Below are positions 16,997 to 25,964 of a DNA stretch of 43,354 nucleotides, piece after piece. The DNA is from an uncultured Acetatifactor sp. (GTDB taxonomy: Bacteria; Bacillota; Clostridia; Lachnospirales; Lachnospiraceae), in NCBI GenBank assembly GCA_910586435.1, contig CAJUGT010000002.1:36660-80013 (forward strand), read 5' to 3'. The notes under the pieces are model-generated. The model saw nothing but the letters and a program-made list of their open reading frames with translations. It did no database searches and was not told the DNA's origin. The position numbers and the translations under genes were made by a program. Position 1 is the stretch's first letter; each line of letters begins with the position of its first letter.

Positions 16997-19397
16997 TCAC
17001 CATTGATTCTCCCGCATCCATGGTAATTTCCACACAATTTCCTGTCATACCTTCCTTTGTCTTCCGGCCGGATGCAGTCTGCACCAGAACTTCCCCGGTC
17101 TCTTCCCGCTTCCGAATGCACTGTATCTCTTCCGCCCAGGCCGGCAGAATCAGGGTAATCTCCGTAGGGCGCAGCGCATGCAGTCTGGCGTTTAGCATCT
17201 TCTTCTCCATATCCCAGTCCATGGAGACACTTCCTGTCATAAACCGAAAATCCCACAGCTCTCCCTTGCTCAGACGCCTGGGCAGCGCAGGCAGAAGCTT
17301 GACACAATCTTTGTCCACAAACAACAGGCATTCCTGCAATGCCTGCACAATTCCCATTGCCGCGTCTAACTGCATGGGCGCGGAAGAACCCTTCCCGAGA
17401 GTCAGTCCCATGCCCCGCCAATCATTGTGCAGCGTGAAAAAGCTTCGGAGAAGACAGGCCTTATCCATAATATCCAGGCATTCCATAACTTTTTCCGGCC
17501 TCTGAAGTCTGGCATAGATACAGGCCATATGGGACAGAGACCACCCTGTCTGAGCGCCCAGAATCCTTTTGTCCACCGCCTTCTCAAATGCCTTTACCGT
17601 CTCCTCGTCCTCCCTGCCCCTGACAATCTCCGTCCCGGGAAACAAAGGATAGATATGGGAGAGATGCCTGTGATTATACCGCTGATCCAGACCATCCTTC
17701 TGCCACTCCCGCACATCCCCGTCCTCCGTCACGTCATAGGCCGGCAAATGCCTGATAATATCTTCCCACAGCTCTTTCTTGTCCGTATATAACCCAAGTG
17801 TCTCCGACACCTCCAGGAGATTTCCAAACAATTCTTTCATAATCGCAATATCCATGGTGGCATTTTCCACGGAAGGACAGGGATGGGCCATATCCGGCTG
17901 CTCCTGCGGAATCAGATTGCCGGGCGTATTTTCCGGCGAAACGGAAGGGTAGATTCTCACCATTCCTTTTTCATCCCGCACAATATAGTGTTCATAAAAC
18001 TCCCCGGCCTCCAGCATAAAGGGCAGGATTGCCTGCCGAAGCAGCGCCTCATCCCCGGTATACTGGTAATACCTGTAAAACATTTGTGACAGCCAGCCTG
18101 CGCAGCCGATCCAGTTTAAGATGACAGGAACAATCTGGGTGGGATAGCAATGTTCCGGCGTGGTTCCCGCGGGCAGATATATCCCCGGCAGTCCGAAAAG
18201 CTTTTGTGCGCACTCCCGAAACTGCGGCATTCTGCTTACATAATATTGAATCAATGTCCTCATGGTATCGCCCAGATTGCCCGACAACGTATGCCAGTAA
18301 ATCATCTGCACATTCTCGTTTGCCATATTATGGGGCCAGGGCATTTTATATCTTCCATGCCAAAGGCCATACAGGGAAAAGGGCAGTCCACCCTCCCTGG
18401 TTCCGCTGATCATCAGATACCTGCCAAACTTCCACTGCTTTTCCAGAAGTTCCGCGCAAGCCTCATCCTCAAACGCGCCGGCAATCAAATCCTCATTGGG
18501 TGTATCCTGGCTTCCTCCCAGGGAAAGCCCGGCGCTTTCGTACAGGGCTCTGTGCAGCCGCGCATGTTCTTCCCTGCATGTCTCATAATCAAAAAGCGCC
18601 TCTTCCCATCCTTCATGGAACATGCTCTTTGGTTCCCGGGCTGAAAATACTATGGGCCTGACGACAATCACCACATGGGTGGCTTCCGTGATACAGAGCC
18701 TGTCTCTGCGCTGCGTCACTTTGCCGTCCGTCCTCACACTGCCCCCGAGTCCATACCATGTGTCATCTTCATGACGGGCCTGGAATCCAAAGTCCGCCCC
18801 TTCCGCAAAACACTCACATGTCTGATTTTCCCACTTTTTCTTGGCGTCGTCCTCCCAGGTTTCGTGACTGTGGAATCCTGCCTGACAGGAGAATTCAGCC
18901 TTGTCGGAAGTCATCTGACAGAAAATCAAATCCCTTTTTCTGGACACAAAGGTTGTTCTGGCAAAGTGGTTCTCTCCTTCCTGCCATGTCACTTCCACCT
19001 CTCCAGTATCCATATGTATCATCCGGCGGTAATGTTTAAACATCTCCCGCCCATCCATCTCCAGCACCAGATCCCCCACGGGTATGGGATTTCCCAGCCT
19101 GGGAGAATACCCCTGTTCTTTCAGGGCATTGGCTCCAAACCAGTTGCCCCCCCAGTAATCCCCCCTGTCTATGGCCTCCCTGGTTCTGGCCAGCGTCTCA
19201 TGCACATCCGGCAGCATTTGTCTCTTTCCCCGTTCCCAGAGTCTGGCATGATTTATGGCAATTCTTTCCTGACTGATTCCGCCATAGATCAGCACTCCTA
19301 TCAGACCATTTCCCGCCGGCGCCGCCTCCCTGTACATATCCCTGTGCCAGGCGGCCGGGGATCGCATTATCAATGTGTCATTTTGACTCTTTCTCAT
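16968..19397 (-). CDS. GH95 alpha-L-fucosidase / alpha-L-galactosidase family enzyme
   Basis: 809 residues. The N-terminal sandwich has the family pattern NGLIGVLIYGGISQERIAIN and LGNPIPVGDLVLEM with YRRMIHMDTGEVEV. The helical barrel shows GGLPFSLYGLWHGRYKMPWP, MANENVQMIYWHTLSGNLGD and the C-terminal NHRHLSHIYPLFPG. These are hallmarks of GH95. Family members cleave alpha-1,2-L-fucose or alpha-L-galactose from plant glycans, including pectin side chains. There is no signal peptide. The start overlaps the AraC gene by 20 bases, with GGAAAGAGG close upstream. The C-terminus may be prematurely ended (see the adjoining open frame). Fucose genes at 25.9-28.5 kb support a fucose product. Confidence 0.88.
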   Translation of the reverse strand: MRKSQNDTLIMRSPAAWHRDMYREAAPAGNGLIGVLIYGGISQERIAINHARLWERGKRQMLPDVHETLARTREAIDRGDYWGGNWFGANALKEQGYSPRLGNPIPVGDLVLEMDGREMFKHYRRMIHMDTGEVEVTWQEGENHFARTTFVSRKRDLIFCQMTSDKAEFSCQAGFHSHETWEDDAKKKWENQTCECFAEGADFGFQARHEDDTWYGLGGSVRTDGKVTQRRDRLCITEATHVVIVVRPIVFSAREPKSMFHEGWEEALFDYETCREEHARLHRALYESAGLSLGGSQDTPNEDLIAGAFEDEACAELLEKQWKFGRYLMISGTREGGLPFSLYGLWHGRYKMPWPHNMANENVQMIYWHTLSGNLGDTMRTLIQYYVSRMPQFRECAQKLFGLPGIYLPAGTTPEHCYPTQIVPVILNWIGCAGWLSQMFYRYYQYTGDEALLRQAILPFMLEAGEFYEHYIVRDEKGMVRIYPSVSPENTPGNLIPQEQPDMAHPCPSVENATMDIAIMKELFGNLLEVSETLGLYTDKKELWEDIIRHLPAYDVTEDGDVREWQKDGLDQRYNHRHLSHIYPLFPGTEIVRGREDEETVKAFEKAVDKRILGAQTGWSLSHMACIYARLQRPEKVMECLDIMDKACLLRSFFTLHNDWRGMGLTLGKGSSAPMQLDAAMGIVQALQECLLFVDKDCVKLLPALPRRLSKGELWDFRFMTGSVSMDWDMEKKMLNARLHALRPTEITLILPAWAEEIQCIRKREETGEVLVQTASGRKTKEGMTGNCVEITMDAGESMVIKTSGAPRT

Positions 19398-20256
19398 TAT
19401 CCTCTTTCCTCTTTTTCACATTCTCCATATATTCCTTGGGCGACATCCCCGTGATTTTCTTAAACGTCCGGTAGAAATTAGAATAATCCTCATATCCCAG
19501 TTCACGCCATACCTCGTTAATCATCTGCCCGTCCTGCATTTTGGTCTTGGCGCTGAGGATACGTTTGTACCTGATGTAGTCAAACACGGTAAAACCTGTA
19601 ATCCTCTTAAACTCATGGCACAGATAATACTTGCTGAGATAAAACCTCCTGGTCAAATCATCCAATGTTATCTTTTCCGATAAATTTTCTGAAATGTACC
19701 TGATAATATCATCTATTTTATCACTGTGCCCGCTGCTTTTGTCCTCCATTCCTTCAATAAGACGGCTTTCCTCATACGCTTTATTGATGTCCAGCAGCAT
19801 ATGGAGCAGCATACTGGTCAGCTGTATACTCCTCTCCGGCAGTTTTGCCATATGTTGTTCATACATTTCAACAAAGCATTGATCCAATCCGTACTTCCGA
19901 ACATTTTCGTATCCAATCTTATTCCCCTTCTCCACACGTCCGTTGTTATTAAACGCCCGCAAAAGATCATACTCTTTTGTGGAAAACTGCTGAAAATACT
20001 CAGGCTTAAAAAATATGCATATTCTTTCATAGGCCATTTCACTGTTTACCATGACACATTGAATTTCCTGATTGCTGATGAGCAACACATCATATGGTTC
20101 CAGGTGATACAGCCTTCCCTCAATACTGAAAGTCACATCTCCCTGAAGCAACATATATAACTCATGATTGTCGTTCATATGAAGATGATGCTTCTGCTCG
20201 CCCTCCTGGGGCGGAGTAAAACTCTTCCTTACAACAATATTTTTTGACTTTTTCAT
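19378..20256 (-). CDS. AraC-family transcriptional regulator with cupin sensor
   Basis: 292 residues. The N-terminal cupin (about 20-115) carries HHLHMNDNHELYMLLQGDV and LEPYDVLLIS. The C-terminal double helix-turn-helix (about 185-285) carries ITLDDLTRRFYLSKYYLCHE and ELGYEDYSNFYRTFKKITGM with SPKEY. It is embedded in the locus between GH105 and GH95 and overlaps GH95 by 20 bases, so it is probably the local sugar-responsive activator of the rhamnogalacturonan genes. The inducer is likely a released mono- or disaccharide, which is inference. The most likely targets are the divergent GH105/PL4 region and the CE12 promoter. Confidence 0.92.
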   Translation of the reverse strand: MKKSKNIVVRKSFTPPQEGEQKHHLHMNDNHELYMLLQGDVTFSIEGRLYHLEPYDVLLISNQEIQCVMVNSEMAYERICIFFKPEYFQQFSTKEYDLLRAFNNNGRVEKGNKIGYENVRKYGLDQCFVEMYEQHMAKLPERSIQLTSMLLHMLLDINKAYEESRLIEGMEDKSSGHSDKIDDIIRYISENLSEKITLDDLTRRFYLSKYYLCHEFKRITGFTVFDYIRYKRILSAKTKMQDGQMINEVWRELGYEDYSNFYRTFKKITGMSPKEYMENVKKRKEDNEKESK

Positions 20257-20386
20257 AATCCCTGCTCACCATTTTCATAAAAGTTTGTTCAAACGCTCCC
20301 ATTTCACAGTTCCGTAATTCCCCTTATTGCATCCCCCTTGCAAAAGTCATGCTCCGGCCTGCGCGTCTTGAATACCTTTCACCTCC

Positions 20387-21502
20387 TCATTGCCGCAGTT
20401 TTAAGTATTGGGCATAGGCCATAAAGGTAGCCGCAACCCCCTTGCCGTCATCCGCTTTGATGGGTTCTGACAGGTAATACTCAATACTTCCGTCCCTTCG
20501 CCCCTCTTTGGGGCCAAGCCCTGCCACACTGCAACTGTCCATAAGATGCCCATCCACCAATTTCCGCTCTATCAGAGAGTCCAAAATTCCCTCTCCCAGA
20601 GGGCGATACTTTTCCTCCAGCAATACTTTCAGCCTGCACGCCTTTAAAACGGATGCCGCCACCATAGCGGAGCCTGACGACTCAAGATAATTGCCCTGAA
20701 GTTCCCCATGGTCAACCACCTGAAAAAACAGTCCGCTCACCGGGTCCTGGTATCGCAGAATGCCTGCCAGCGCCTCTTTATAGATGTCCGCCAGCTGCCT
20801 GAAATGGTCATATACCCTGCCATCCATTTCCTCCATGGTATCCACCAGGGATACCAGATACCACCCCATGGCTCTGAGCCAGAAATTAGCGGAACATCCC
20901 GTCTCCTGATTCGCCCAGAAGATGCTTCGGGACTCATCATATCCATGGTAGTAAAGCCCCTTTTCCTGATTCAGCATCTTCTCTCTCACCACCTGAAATT
21001 GCCCGCAGATATCCACATATTGGTCCTTCCCTCCGAATTTGGTATTATGTGCCATATAAAAGGGCTGGGCCATAAACAGACCGTCCAGCCAGACCTGATT
21101 GGGGTATATCTTCTTATGCCAGAAATTGCCGGCTTTGGTCCTGGGCTGTTCCTTGAGATGACTCATCAGAAGCTCCATGGCCTTCCGGAATCTTTCCTCG
21201 CCGGTTTGTTCATAGGCAAACAGCACTGCTCTGCCGGGGTTCACATCGTCCAGCTTATAATCCTCTTTTTTGTAATGGAGTATCTCCCCCTCACCGGTCA
21301 CATATTCGCCTATGTATTCCACCACAAAATCCCGGAAGCGGATATTTCCCGTAGCTTCATACAGCTGGATTGCCGCAATCAGAAGGCACCCATCTTCATA
21401 ATTCCATTTATCCGTCCTCACCCTGCTTAAATCCTGATAGAATTCCGCAATGTATTGTTCCAGTTTCTCTGCGTTTTCCCGTTTCATTCTTACTATGCCC
21501 AT
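20387..21502 (-). CDS. GH105 unsaturated rhamnogalacturonyl hydrolase (YteR/YesR type)
   Basis: About 371 residues from ATG 21502, which has AAGG five bases upstream; ATG 21487 is a possible alternative, and the longer open frame to 21553 has no support. It folds as an (alpha/alpha)6 barrel. YPNQVWLDGLFMAQPFYM contains the proposed catalytic Asp (about residue 140, matching Asp143 of Bacillus YteR). RAMGWYLVSLVD and YLESSGSAMVAASVLKA are other family blocks. It removes the 4,5-unsaturated galacturonic acid made by rhamnogalacturonan lyase, which fits the PL4 gene encoded divergently. There is no signal peptide, so it works in the cytoplasm on imported disaccharide products. Confidence 0.92.
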   Translation of the reverse strand: MGIVRMKRENAEKLEQYIAEFYQDLSRVRTDKWNYEDGCLLIAAIQLYEATGNIRFRDFVVEYIGEYVTGEGEILHYKKEDYKLDDVNPGRAVLFAYEQTGEERFRKAMELLMSHLKEQPRTKAGNFWHKKIYPNQVWLDGLFMAQPFYMAHNTKFGGKDQYVDICGQFQVVREKMLNQEKGLYYHGYDESRSIFWANQETGCSANFWLRAMGWYLVSLVDTMEEMDGRVYDHFRQLADIYKEALAGILRYQDPVSGLFFQVVDHGELQGNYLESSGSAMVAASVLKACRLKVLLEEKYRPLGEGILDSLIERKLVDGHLMDSCSVAGLGPKEGRRDGSIEYYLSEPIKADDGKGVAATFMAYAQYLKLRQ

Positions 21503-21829
21503 CCTTCCCTTGTTTATTATAAAACAAATGAATTCCCTACAACGCTCTGACAAAACCCTCCTGCCAGTAAGATAATATTAACATTTTACCCGCTAAAGGA
21601 TTTTTAAGGAATTGCTCTATTTGCTTGTCACATTGCCCTCATTGCTTTCTTGCATTCACCATTTTATACAAATCATTCCCCCGCCGGCAGAGATTTCCCA
21701 TTATTTTCCCAGACATTTCCGGCAAAAATGCCTATTTATGGCAACACACTTTTCACATAAAACAGCAATTATAGCAATTCTATGCCGCAACAATTTATGA
21801 CAGAATAAGAAAAGAAACATGTTATGAAA
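21503..21829. other. Divergent regulatory region between GH105 and PL4
   Basis: There is no gene here. Toward GH105 there is a TATAAT (21516-21521, minus strand) inside an imperfect palindrome, with no convincing -35 and very close to the start. Toward PL4 there is TTGCTT (21642-21647) and TATACA (21665-21670) with a 17-base spacer. AraC binding sites would be expected in this stretch, but I cannot define one by eye. Confidence 0.45.
21642..21670 (+). promoter_or_regulatory. Candidate promoter for PL4 (long leader)
   Basis: TTGCTT and TATACA are separated by 17 bases. Transcription from here would give a leader of about 500 bases that contains the whole structured repeat at 21830-22172. Other weaker promoter-like sites exist between here and the repeat. 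Confidence 0.4.
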
Positions 21830-22172
21830 AAATTTAAAAACAGTCTCGGAACGGAGGTGCCATGTGTCTTTCAGACACAGAGAAAGGGTTTCAGACGCAA
21901 AAGCGGCTGAATACCCCTTCCCTGGTTAAGGCACCGAAGCGCAGAGACCGGAACCGTTCCCGCAAGCGGAACAAATCGCCATAAATGGCGATTGGAACAG
22001 TCCAGCTTTAAATATTTAGCTGGACAGGTGAGGTTGCGAAGGTACACGAGAGCAAATTTCATGAGACACTACTTAGTGTCTCTGGGTACTTCCGAATGAA
22101 ATTTGCCTCTCCCGTGTGTGCCGAAGAAACCTCACCCTTTAGTGCCACCTGGCAGCGACTCAAAATAGGAGG
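21830..22172 (+). repeat. Structured dispersed repeat, copy A (complete composite), ending in the SD of PL4
   Basis: Module 1 (21830-21995) is a nested fold: GTCTC/GAGAC outside, GGTGCC/GGCACC inside, then CGCCATAAATGGCG. A link hairpin follows, AGTCCAGCT/AGCTGGAC (21999-22025). Module 2 (22027-22172) has a long imperfect stem around AAATTTCAT/ATGAAATTT with an inner hairpin GAGACACTACTTAGTGTCTC, then a small hairpin around GCCACCTGGCAGC, and ends CAAAATAGGAGG. That AGGAGG is the ribosome site of the PL4 gene, seven bases before its ATG. Module 1 matches copy C and module 2 matches copy B, both on the minus strand. Confidence 0.85.
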
Positions 22173-22179
22173 ATGAGCT

Positions 22180-23886
22180 ATGCAACCTGTCACATTAACC
22201 ACTTCAGGCAACAACTGCACCATTTCCAACGGAATTTTGACTCTTTCCTGGAAGGAGGACGGAACCATCGGCTCCATTGTCCTCAACGGCAAGGAACTTG
22301 TGTGCAACACCCCGGAACGTTCCGATACCAACGGCAAAACTGTCTTTTATGTGGACTACCATGCGGAGGGAGCGTTCCGCAAATACCGCACTCCCCACCT
22401 TAAGGTAATTTCTTCCGACGACAAGATGGCACATGTAGCTTATGTGGACGCAACAGGATACCTTGCCATCGAATACCACATCATTATGATGCAGGGTGAG
22501 AGCGGATACTATTCCTATGTCATTGGCGCCAACAATACGGACACGGAATTTGAATTATCCGAATTCCGCATTGTCTATCGATGCGGCAGCAGAGTTTTTG
22601 ACCATGCCTACAATAATGAGCGCCACGGGCTACAGCCCACACACAGGTACATGGAGCAGTTTGAAAAGCTTTTTGACGAGACATTCCGCCTTCCCGACGG
22701 AGAAAACTACACCAACGGAGATGTATATTCCAAATACGACTACGCCGGATATTTCTCCAAGAATCCGGCCTGGGGACAATATGGACACGGATATGGATTT
22801 TTCCTCATTCCTGTCTCCACGGAATATTATCCCGGAGGGCCCATGAAACAGGAACTCCTGGTACATTATGACGGAATCGTGTTAAATTATTTTACAGGTT
22901 CCCATTTCGGCACCGGCGCTTTCCATGTGCCCATTGGCTGGAAGAAATTCTATGGACCATTTTATCAGTATTTCAACCAGGGAGAAGACCCGGAAGCACT
23001 GTATCAGGACGCTCTGGCAGTGGCCGCCAGAGAACAGGAAAAATGGCCTTACCAGTGGGTGGACGATCCCCTTTATCCCCTGGTGCGCAGTGAAGTAAAG
23101 GGACAATTGCTCTTCCAGGACAATACACCCTGCAAAAACGCTACTGTCATCCTGGGCAAAGACAATCTGAACAATGCCATAAACAACAGTCTCAATGTGG
23201 AACGGCAGTCAGCGGACTATATCTATTACACAACCACCGACGAAGAAGGACAGTTTACCCTGAAAAATGTCCGCTTCGGCACATATGCTCTCTATGCCTA
23301 CCAGACAGGCGGCAGCAACACAAAACAGCTCCATATAAGCGATATTGTGGTTTCGGCGCCCCGGCAGACCCTTGCGCCCATCACCTGGGAACTGCCTTCG
23401 GAAAGGATATTGTGGCAGCTGGGAAAAGCCACCAGAACCTGCGAGGGATACCGTTACGCCGGAGAGCTTCGCAATTACAAATGGATGGGGCTGGTACCCG
23501 AAACCCTGCATTTCACCATAGGGGAAAGCAAGGAATCCGAAGATTGGTATTACGCGCAGACCAAACCGGGAATCTGGCATATCCATTTCCGACTGGACAC
23601 GCTGCCCACCGCCCCCTGCAAACTAATCGTTGCCATTGCCGGAGCAAAAGCCGGGCTGTTTCAGGTTCTGCTCAATGGTCAGGAAGAGGAACATCTGCTG
23701 AAAGAAACCTACCTGCCCAATGACGGCGCCATTTACCGCAGCGCCACTTTAAGCGGACGATACCGCCTCATTGAGATTCCCATTGAGTCTGAAAGGCTGC
23801 AAGTTGGGGACAACACCCTTCTGCTGCGCAATCAGGATGGCATGATAATGTACGACACAATTTTATTGACAGAATCCGGCAAGTAA
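22180..23886 (+). CDS. PL4 rhamnogalacturonan endolyase
   Basis: 568 residues with the three-domain PL4 layout: an N-terminal beta-sandwich catalytic domain (about 1-300, with VYSKYDYAGYFSKNPAWGQY, GHGYGFFLIPVSTEYYPGGP and FGTGAFHVPIGWKKFYGPFY), a fibronectin-III-like domain (about 305-400) and a C-terminal carbohydrate-binding-like sandwich (about 405-568). The family cleaves the rhamnose-galacturonic acid bond of RG-I by beta-elimination, giving substrates for GH105. It starts with MQPVTLTTSG and has no signal peptide, so it is predicted to be intracellular, unlike many secreted PL4 enzymes. The ribosome site is the end of a dispersed repeat. Confidence 0.88.
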   Translation: MQPVTLTTSGNNCTISNGILTLSWKEDGTIGSIVLNGKELVCNTPERSDTNGKTVFYVDYHAEGAFRKYRTPHLKVISSDDKMAHVAYVDATGYLAIEYHIIMMQGESGYYSYVIGANNTDTEFELSEFRIVYRCGSRVFDHAYNNERHGLQPTHRYMEQFEKLFDETFRLPDGENYTNGDVYSKYDYAGYFSKNPAWGQYGHGYGFFLIPVSTEYYPGGPMKQELLVHYDGIVLNYFTGSHFGTGAFHVPIGWKKFYGPFYQYFNQGEDPEALYQDALAVAAREQEKWPYQWVDDPLYPLVRSEVKGQLLFQDNTPCKNATVILGKDNLNNAINNSLNVERQSADYIYYTTTDEEGQFTLKNVRFGTYALYAYQTGGSNTKQLHISDIVVSAPRQTLAPITWELPSERILWQLGKATRTCEGYRYAGELRNYKWMGLVPETLHFTIGESKESEDWYYAQTKPGIWHIHFRLDTLPTAPCKLIVAIAGAKAGLFQVLLNGQEEEHLLKETYLPNDGAIYRSATLSGRYRLIEIPIESERLQVGDNTLLLRNQDGMIMYDTILLTESGK

Positions 23887-23940
23887 TATAAAATAATTCT
23901 TTGTGGCCGCTCTAAGGCCCTCAACACATACTCATTTTTC

Positions 23941-23980
23941 AGGATAATAGAAATCAGACTCAGTGGATTTCTATTATCCT
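23941..23980. terminator. Long perfect inverted repeat after PL4
   Basis: Arms of 15 bp (23941-23955 and 23966-23980) are perfectly complementary around a 10-base loop. A T run before and an A run after extend the stem by about five more pairs. There is no free U tail on either strand in the usual place, although the T/A flanks could act in that way for readthrough from either side. A terminator between PL4 and the sigma-factor gene is the simplest reading. Confidence 0.5.
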
Positions 23981-24168
23981 AAAAAAATTAAAAAAGTATC
24001 TAACCATTCTTCCTTTTTTCCGACTATATATATGTAACATGTTACAGCGCTTACGCAGCATAAGACATTGACAAAGAACACTGCCAGAAAATTTGAGCAA
24101 AAATGCAAAGAATTAACTTAGAAACAGGATTCTATTGTCCGCTGTCAAAAGTAATAGGGAGTCTAATA

Positions 24169-25812
24169 ATGAAAGCAGAAGAAATATTGAATCTAATGGG
24201 AGACAAAGCCTTTCTGGACAGCATTTACCAATTCTCCTATCATCGATGCAATACCTCCCATGACGCGGAAGATTTGTGTCAGGATATTATTCTGGCCGCC
24301 ATTTCTTCTCTGGTCAAAATAGAGGCTCCCGATAATTTCTACGCCTATGTATGGTCAGTGGCAAGAAAAGTCTACGCAAACTTCTGCGCAAAGAGACACA
24401 AACTTGCCCAGACTGTCAGCCTGGAAGATGATGCCTTACCCCTGGCCCAGAAGGAGAATGAAATTGAACAATTCCTTGAGCAGAACGACTCCTCGGAACA
24501 GTTCCATAACATATTAATCTGTATTTCATTCCTGGCCAAAATCTACCGGGATGTGATGGTGATGTACTACCTGGACGAAATTCCCATCAAGGATATCGCC
24601 CGGAGACTCCATATCAATGAAGCAACGGTAAAGCAGCGTCTGTTTTACGCGCGCAACACGGTCAGAAAAGAGGCAAAGAATATGAATCAAAAAAATCTAT
24701 CCCTAAAACCTGTTCGATTTATTTTTTTCGGCACCGGAAATCCCTGCGGCAATGATCCAAGAACCAAAGCCGAGCGCGCTTTTTCCCAGAATCTGGTCTA
24801 TCTCTGCAAGGGGACGCCTAAAACGGCAAAAGAATTGTCGGAGGAGCTGTGTATGCCCATGCCCTACATTGAGGAAGAACTGGAAATTCAATGTCATGGC
24901 GAAAACGGTGACTACGGATTGCTTCGGAAGCTGGACAACGGAAAATATATTACAAATATATTTCTGGTGGACTACAAAGAATACGACGAAGCGAATAAAA
25001 TTTACCAACGATATGTCCCGGAATATTGTGCCCTGCTGAAGGCAAATCTGGAACAACAAAAAGAGAAGTTTTTATCCTTCCCCTTCCTGAGCCCTCAGAA
25101 AGATCTCCGTTTCATCCTCTGGGGCATGGTTATCAACACCATCAGCCATCTGGAATGGAGCATCAACACCCAAATTGCCCGGAAGTATTTTTCGGATATT
25201 ACCCCTTTAAAAAGGGAGTTTACCTCCTGTGCCATTGCCTATAATGAAAAAATAGTGCCGAATATGGATTTCTATGGCCGAGACGGCGCCTCCGCCTCTA
25301 AAATAAGCGGATACAAATCCATATTTCTTTCCAATGTTTATGGGGAACGAATGGATAAGCATTTTGCGTGTGGACATAACATTTCACTGGATAAGAAATT
25401 GCTTCTCACTATCAAAGCAATTGGGGGTCTTCCTTTGAATAAACTGACAGAAGAGGAAAAAGAGATTGCCGCAAAGGCAATAGAATGCGGTTATCTGCGC
25501 AGGAGCGGAGATAGTCTGGAACCCAAAATCATTGTTATGGACAGAGCGCAGGAAGAACTTTTCCGCAGCCTTTCCAGCGAACTTAACAACGGAGCGGAAG
25601 AAATCATTGAAAAAATTGCCGGGGACCTGGCCGCTTTTATGAAAAAGCATATTCCTGCGCATCTGATGAACGAATATCAGATTTACACCCAACTGATTGC
25701 AGGTGTCAGAATCCTGTCCGATATCATTGAAGAATGTATCAAAGAAGGGTTTCTCACTGCCCCTGAATCACGGCTCTGCGCCGAAGGAATTCTGATGATA
25801 GTAGAAAAATAA
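24169..25812 (+). CDS. ECF-like sigma-70 family factor with a large uncharacterised C-terminal domain
   Basis: 547 residues from ATG 24169, which has AGGGAG eight bases upstream; the open frame begins at 24103, but nothing supports those codons. Residues about 10-75 match sigma region 2 (SHDAEDLCQDIILAAISSL, YAYVWSVARKVYANFC). Residues about 110-170 match region 4 with the helix-turn-helix DEIPIKDIARRLHINEATVK. The remaining 370 residues are unusual: a possible winged-helix segment (about 195-260, TAKELSEELCMPMPYIEEEL) and an alpha-rich region with GHNISLDKKLLLTIKAIGG. I do not recognise that half. It may sense a signal and replace a separate anti-sigma factor. It stands alone as a transcription unit; its regulon is unknown. 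Confidence 0.8.
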   Translation: MKAEEILNLMGDKAFLDSIYQFSYHRCNTSHDAEDLCQDIILAAISSLVKIEAPDNFYAYVWSVARKVYANFCAKRHKLAQTVSLEDDALPLAQKENEIEQFLEQNDSSEQFHNILICISFLAKIYRDVMVMYYLDEIPIKDIARRLHINEATVKQRLFYARNTVRKEAKNMNQKNLSLKPVRFIFFGTGNPCGNDPRTKAERAFSQNLVYLCKGTPKTAKELSEELCMPMPYIEEELEIQCHGENGDYGLLRKLDNGKYITNIFLVDYKEYDEANKIYQRYVPEYCALLKANLEQQKEKFLSFPFLSPQKDLRFILWGMVINTISHLEWSINTQIARKYFSDITPLKREFTSCAIAYNEKIVPNMDFYGRDGASASKISGYKSIFLSNVYGERMDKHFACGHNISLDKKLLLTIKAIGGLPLNKLTEEEKEIAAKAIECGYLRRSGDSLEPKIIVMDRAQEELFRSLSSELNNGAEEIIEKIAGDLAAFMKKHIPAHLMNEYQIYTQLIAGVRILSDIIEECIKEGFLTAPESRLCAEGILMIVEK

Positions 25813-25840
25813 GCTTGCTATAATTTCATTTTTACCTCTA

Positions 25841-25872
25841 TTGCCCCGGTAAGTTTTCCCTTGCCGGGGCAA
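25841..25872. terminator. Hairpin between convergent sigma-factor and fucU genes
   Basis: TTGCCCCGG (25841-25849) pairs with CCGGGGCAA (25864-25872). The T-rich side is modest (ATATATAT follows on the plus strand). Its place between converging genes suggests a bidirectional terminator. Confidence 0.6.
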
Positions 25873-25964
25873 TATATATGCCTGCCATTGTTTCGACATT
25901 TCTGTCCCATTTGCGCAAAAGCGCTAAATCACATGCCATTGACGCAGGCATAAGGATTGTCTCG

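Noticed and set aside
16993..17421. 142-codon minus-strand frame within GH95 rich in Gly/Cys/Arg
   Set aside because: Alternate frame of GH95 in its conserved C-terminal domain; composition is not protein-like.
22027..22180. Metabolite riboswitch upstream of PL4
   Set aside because: The structure recurs before unrelated genes and does not match a riboswitch class I know. A repeat element explains it better, though regulation is not excluded.
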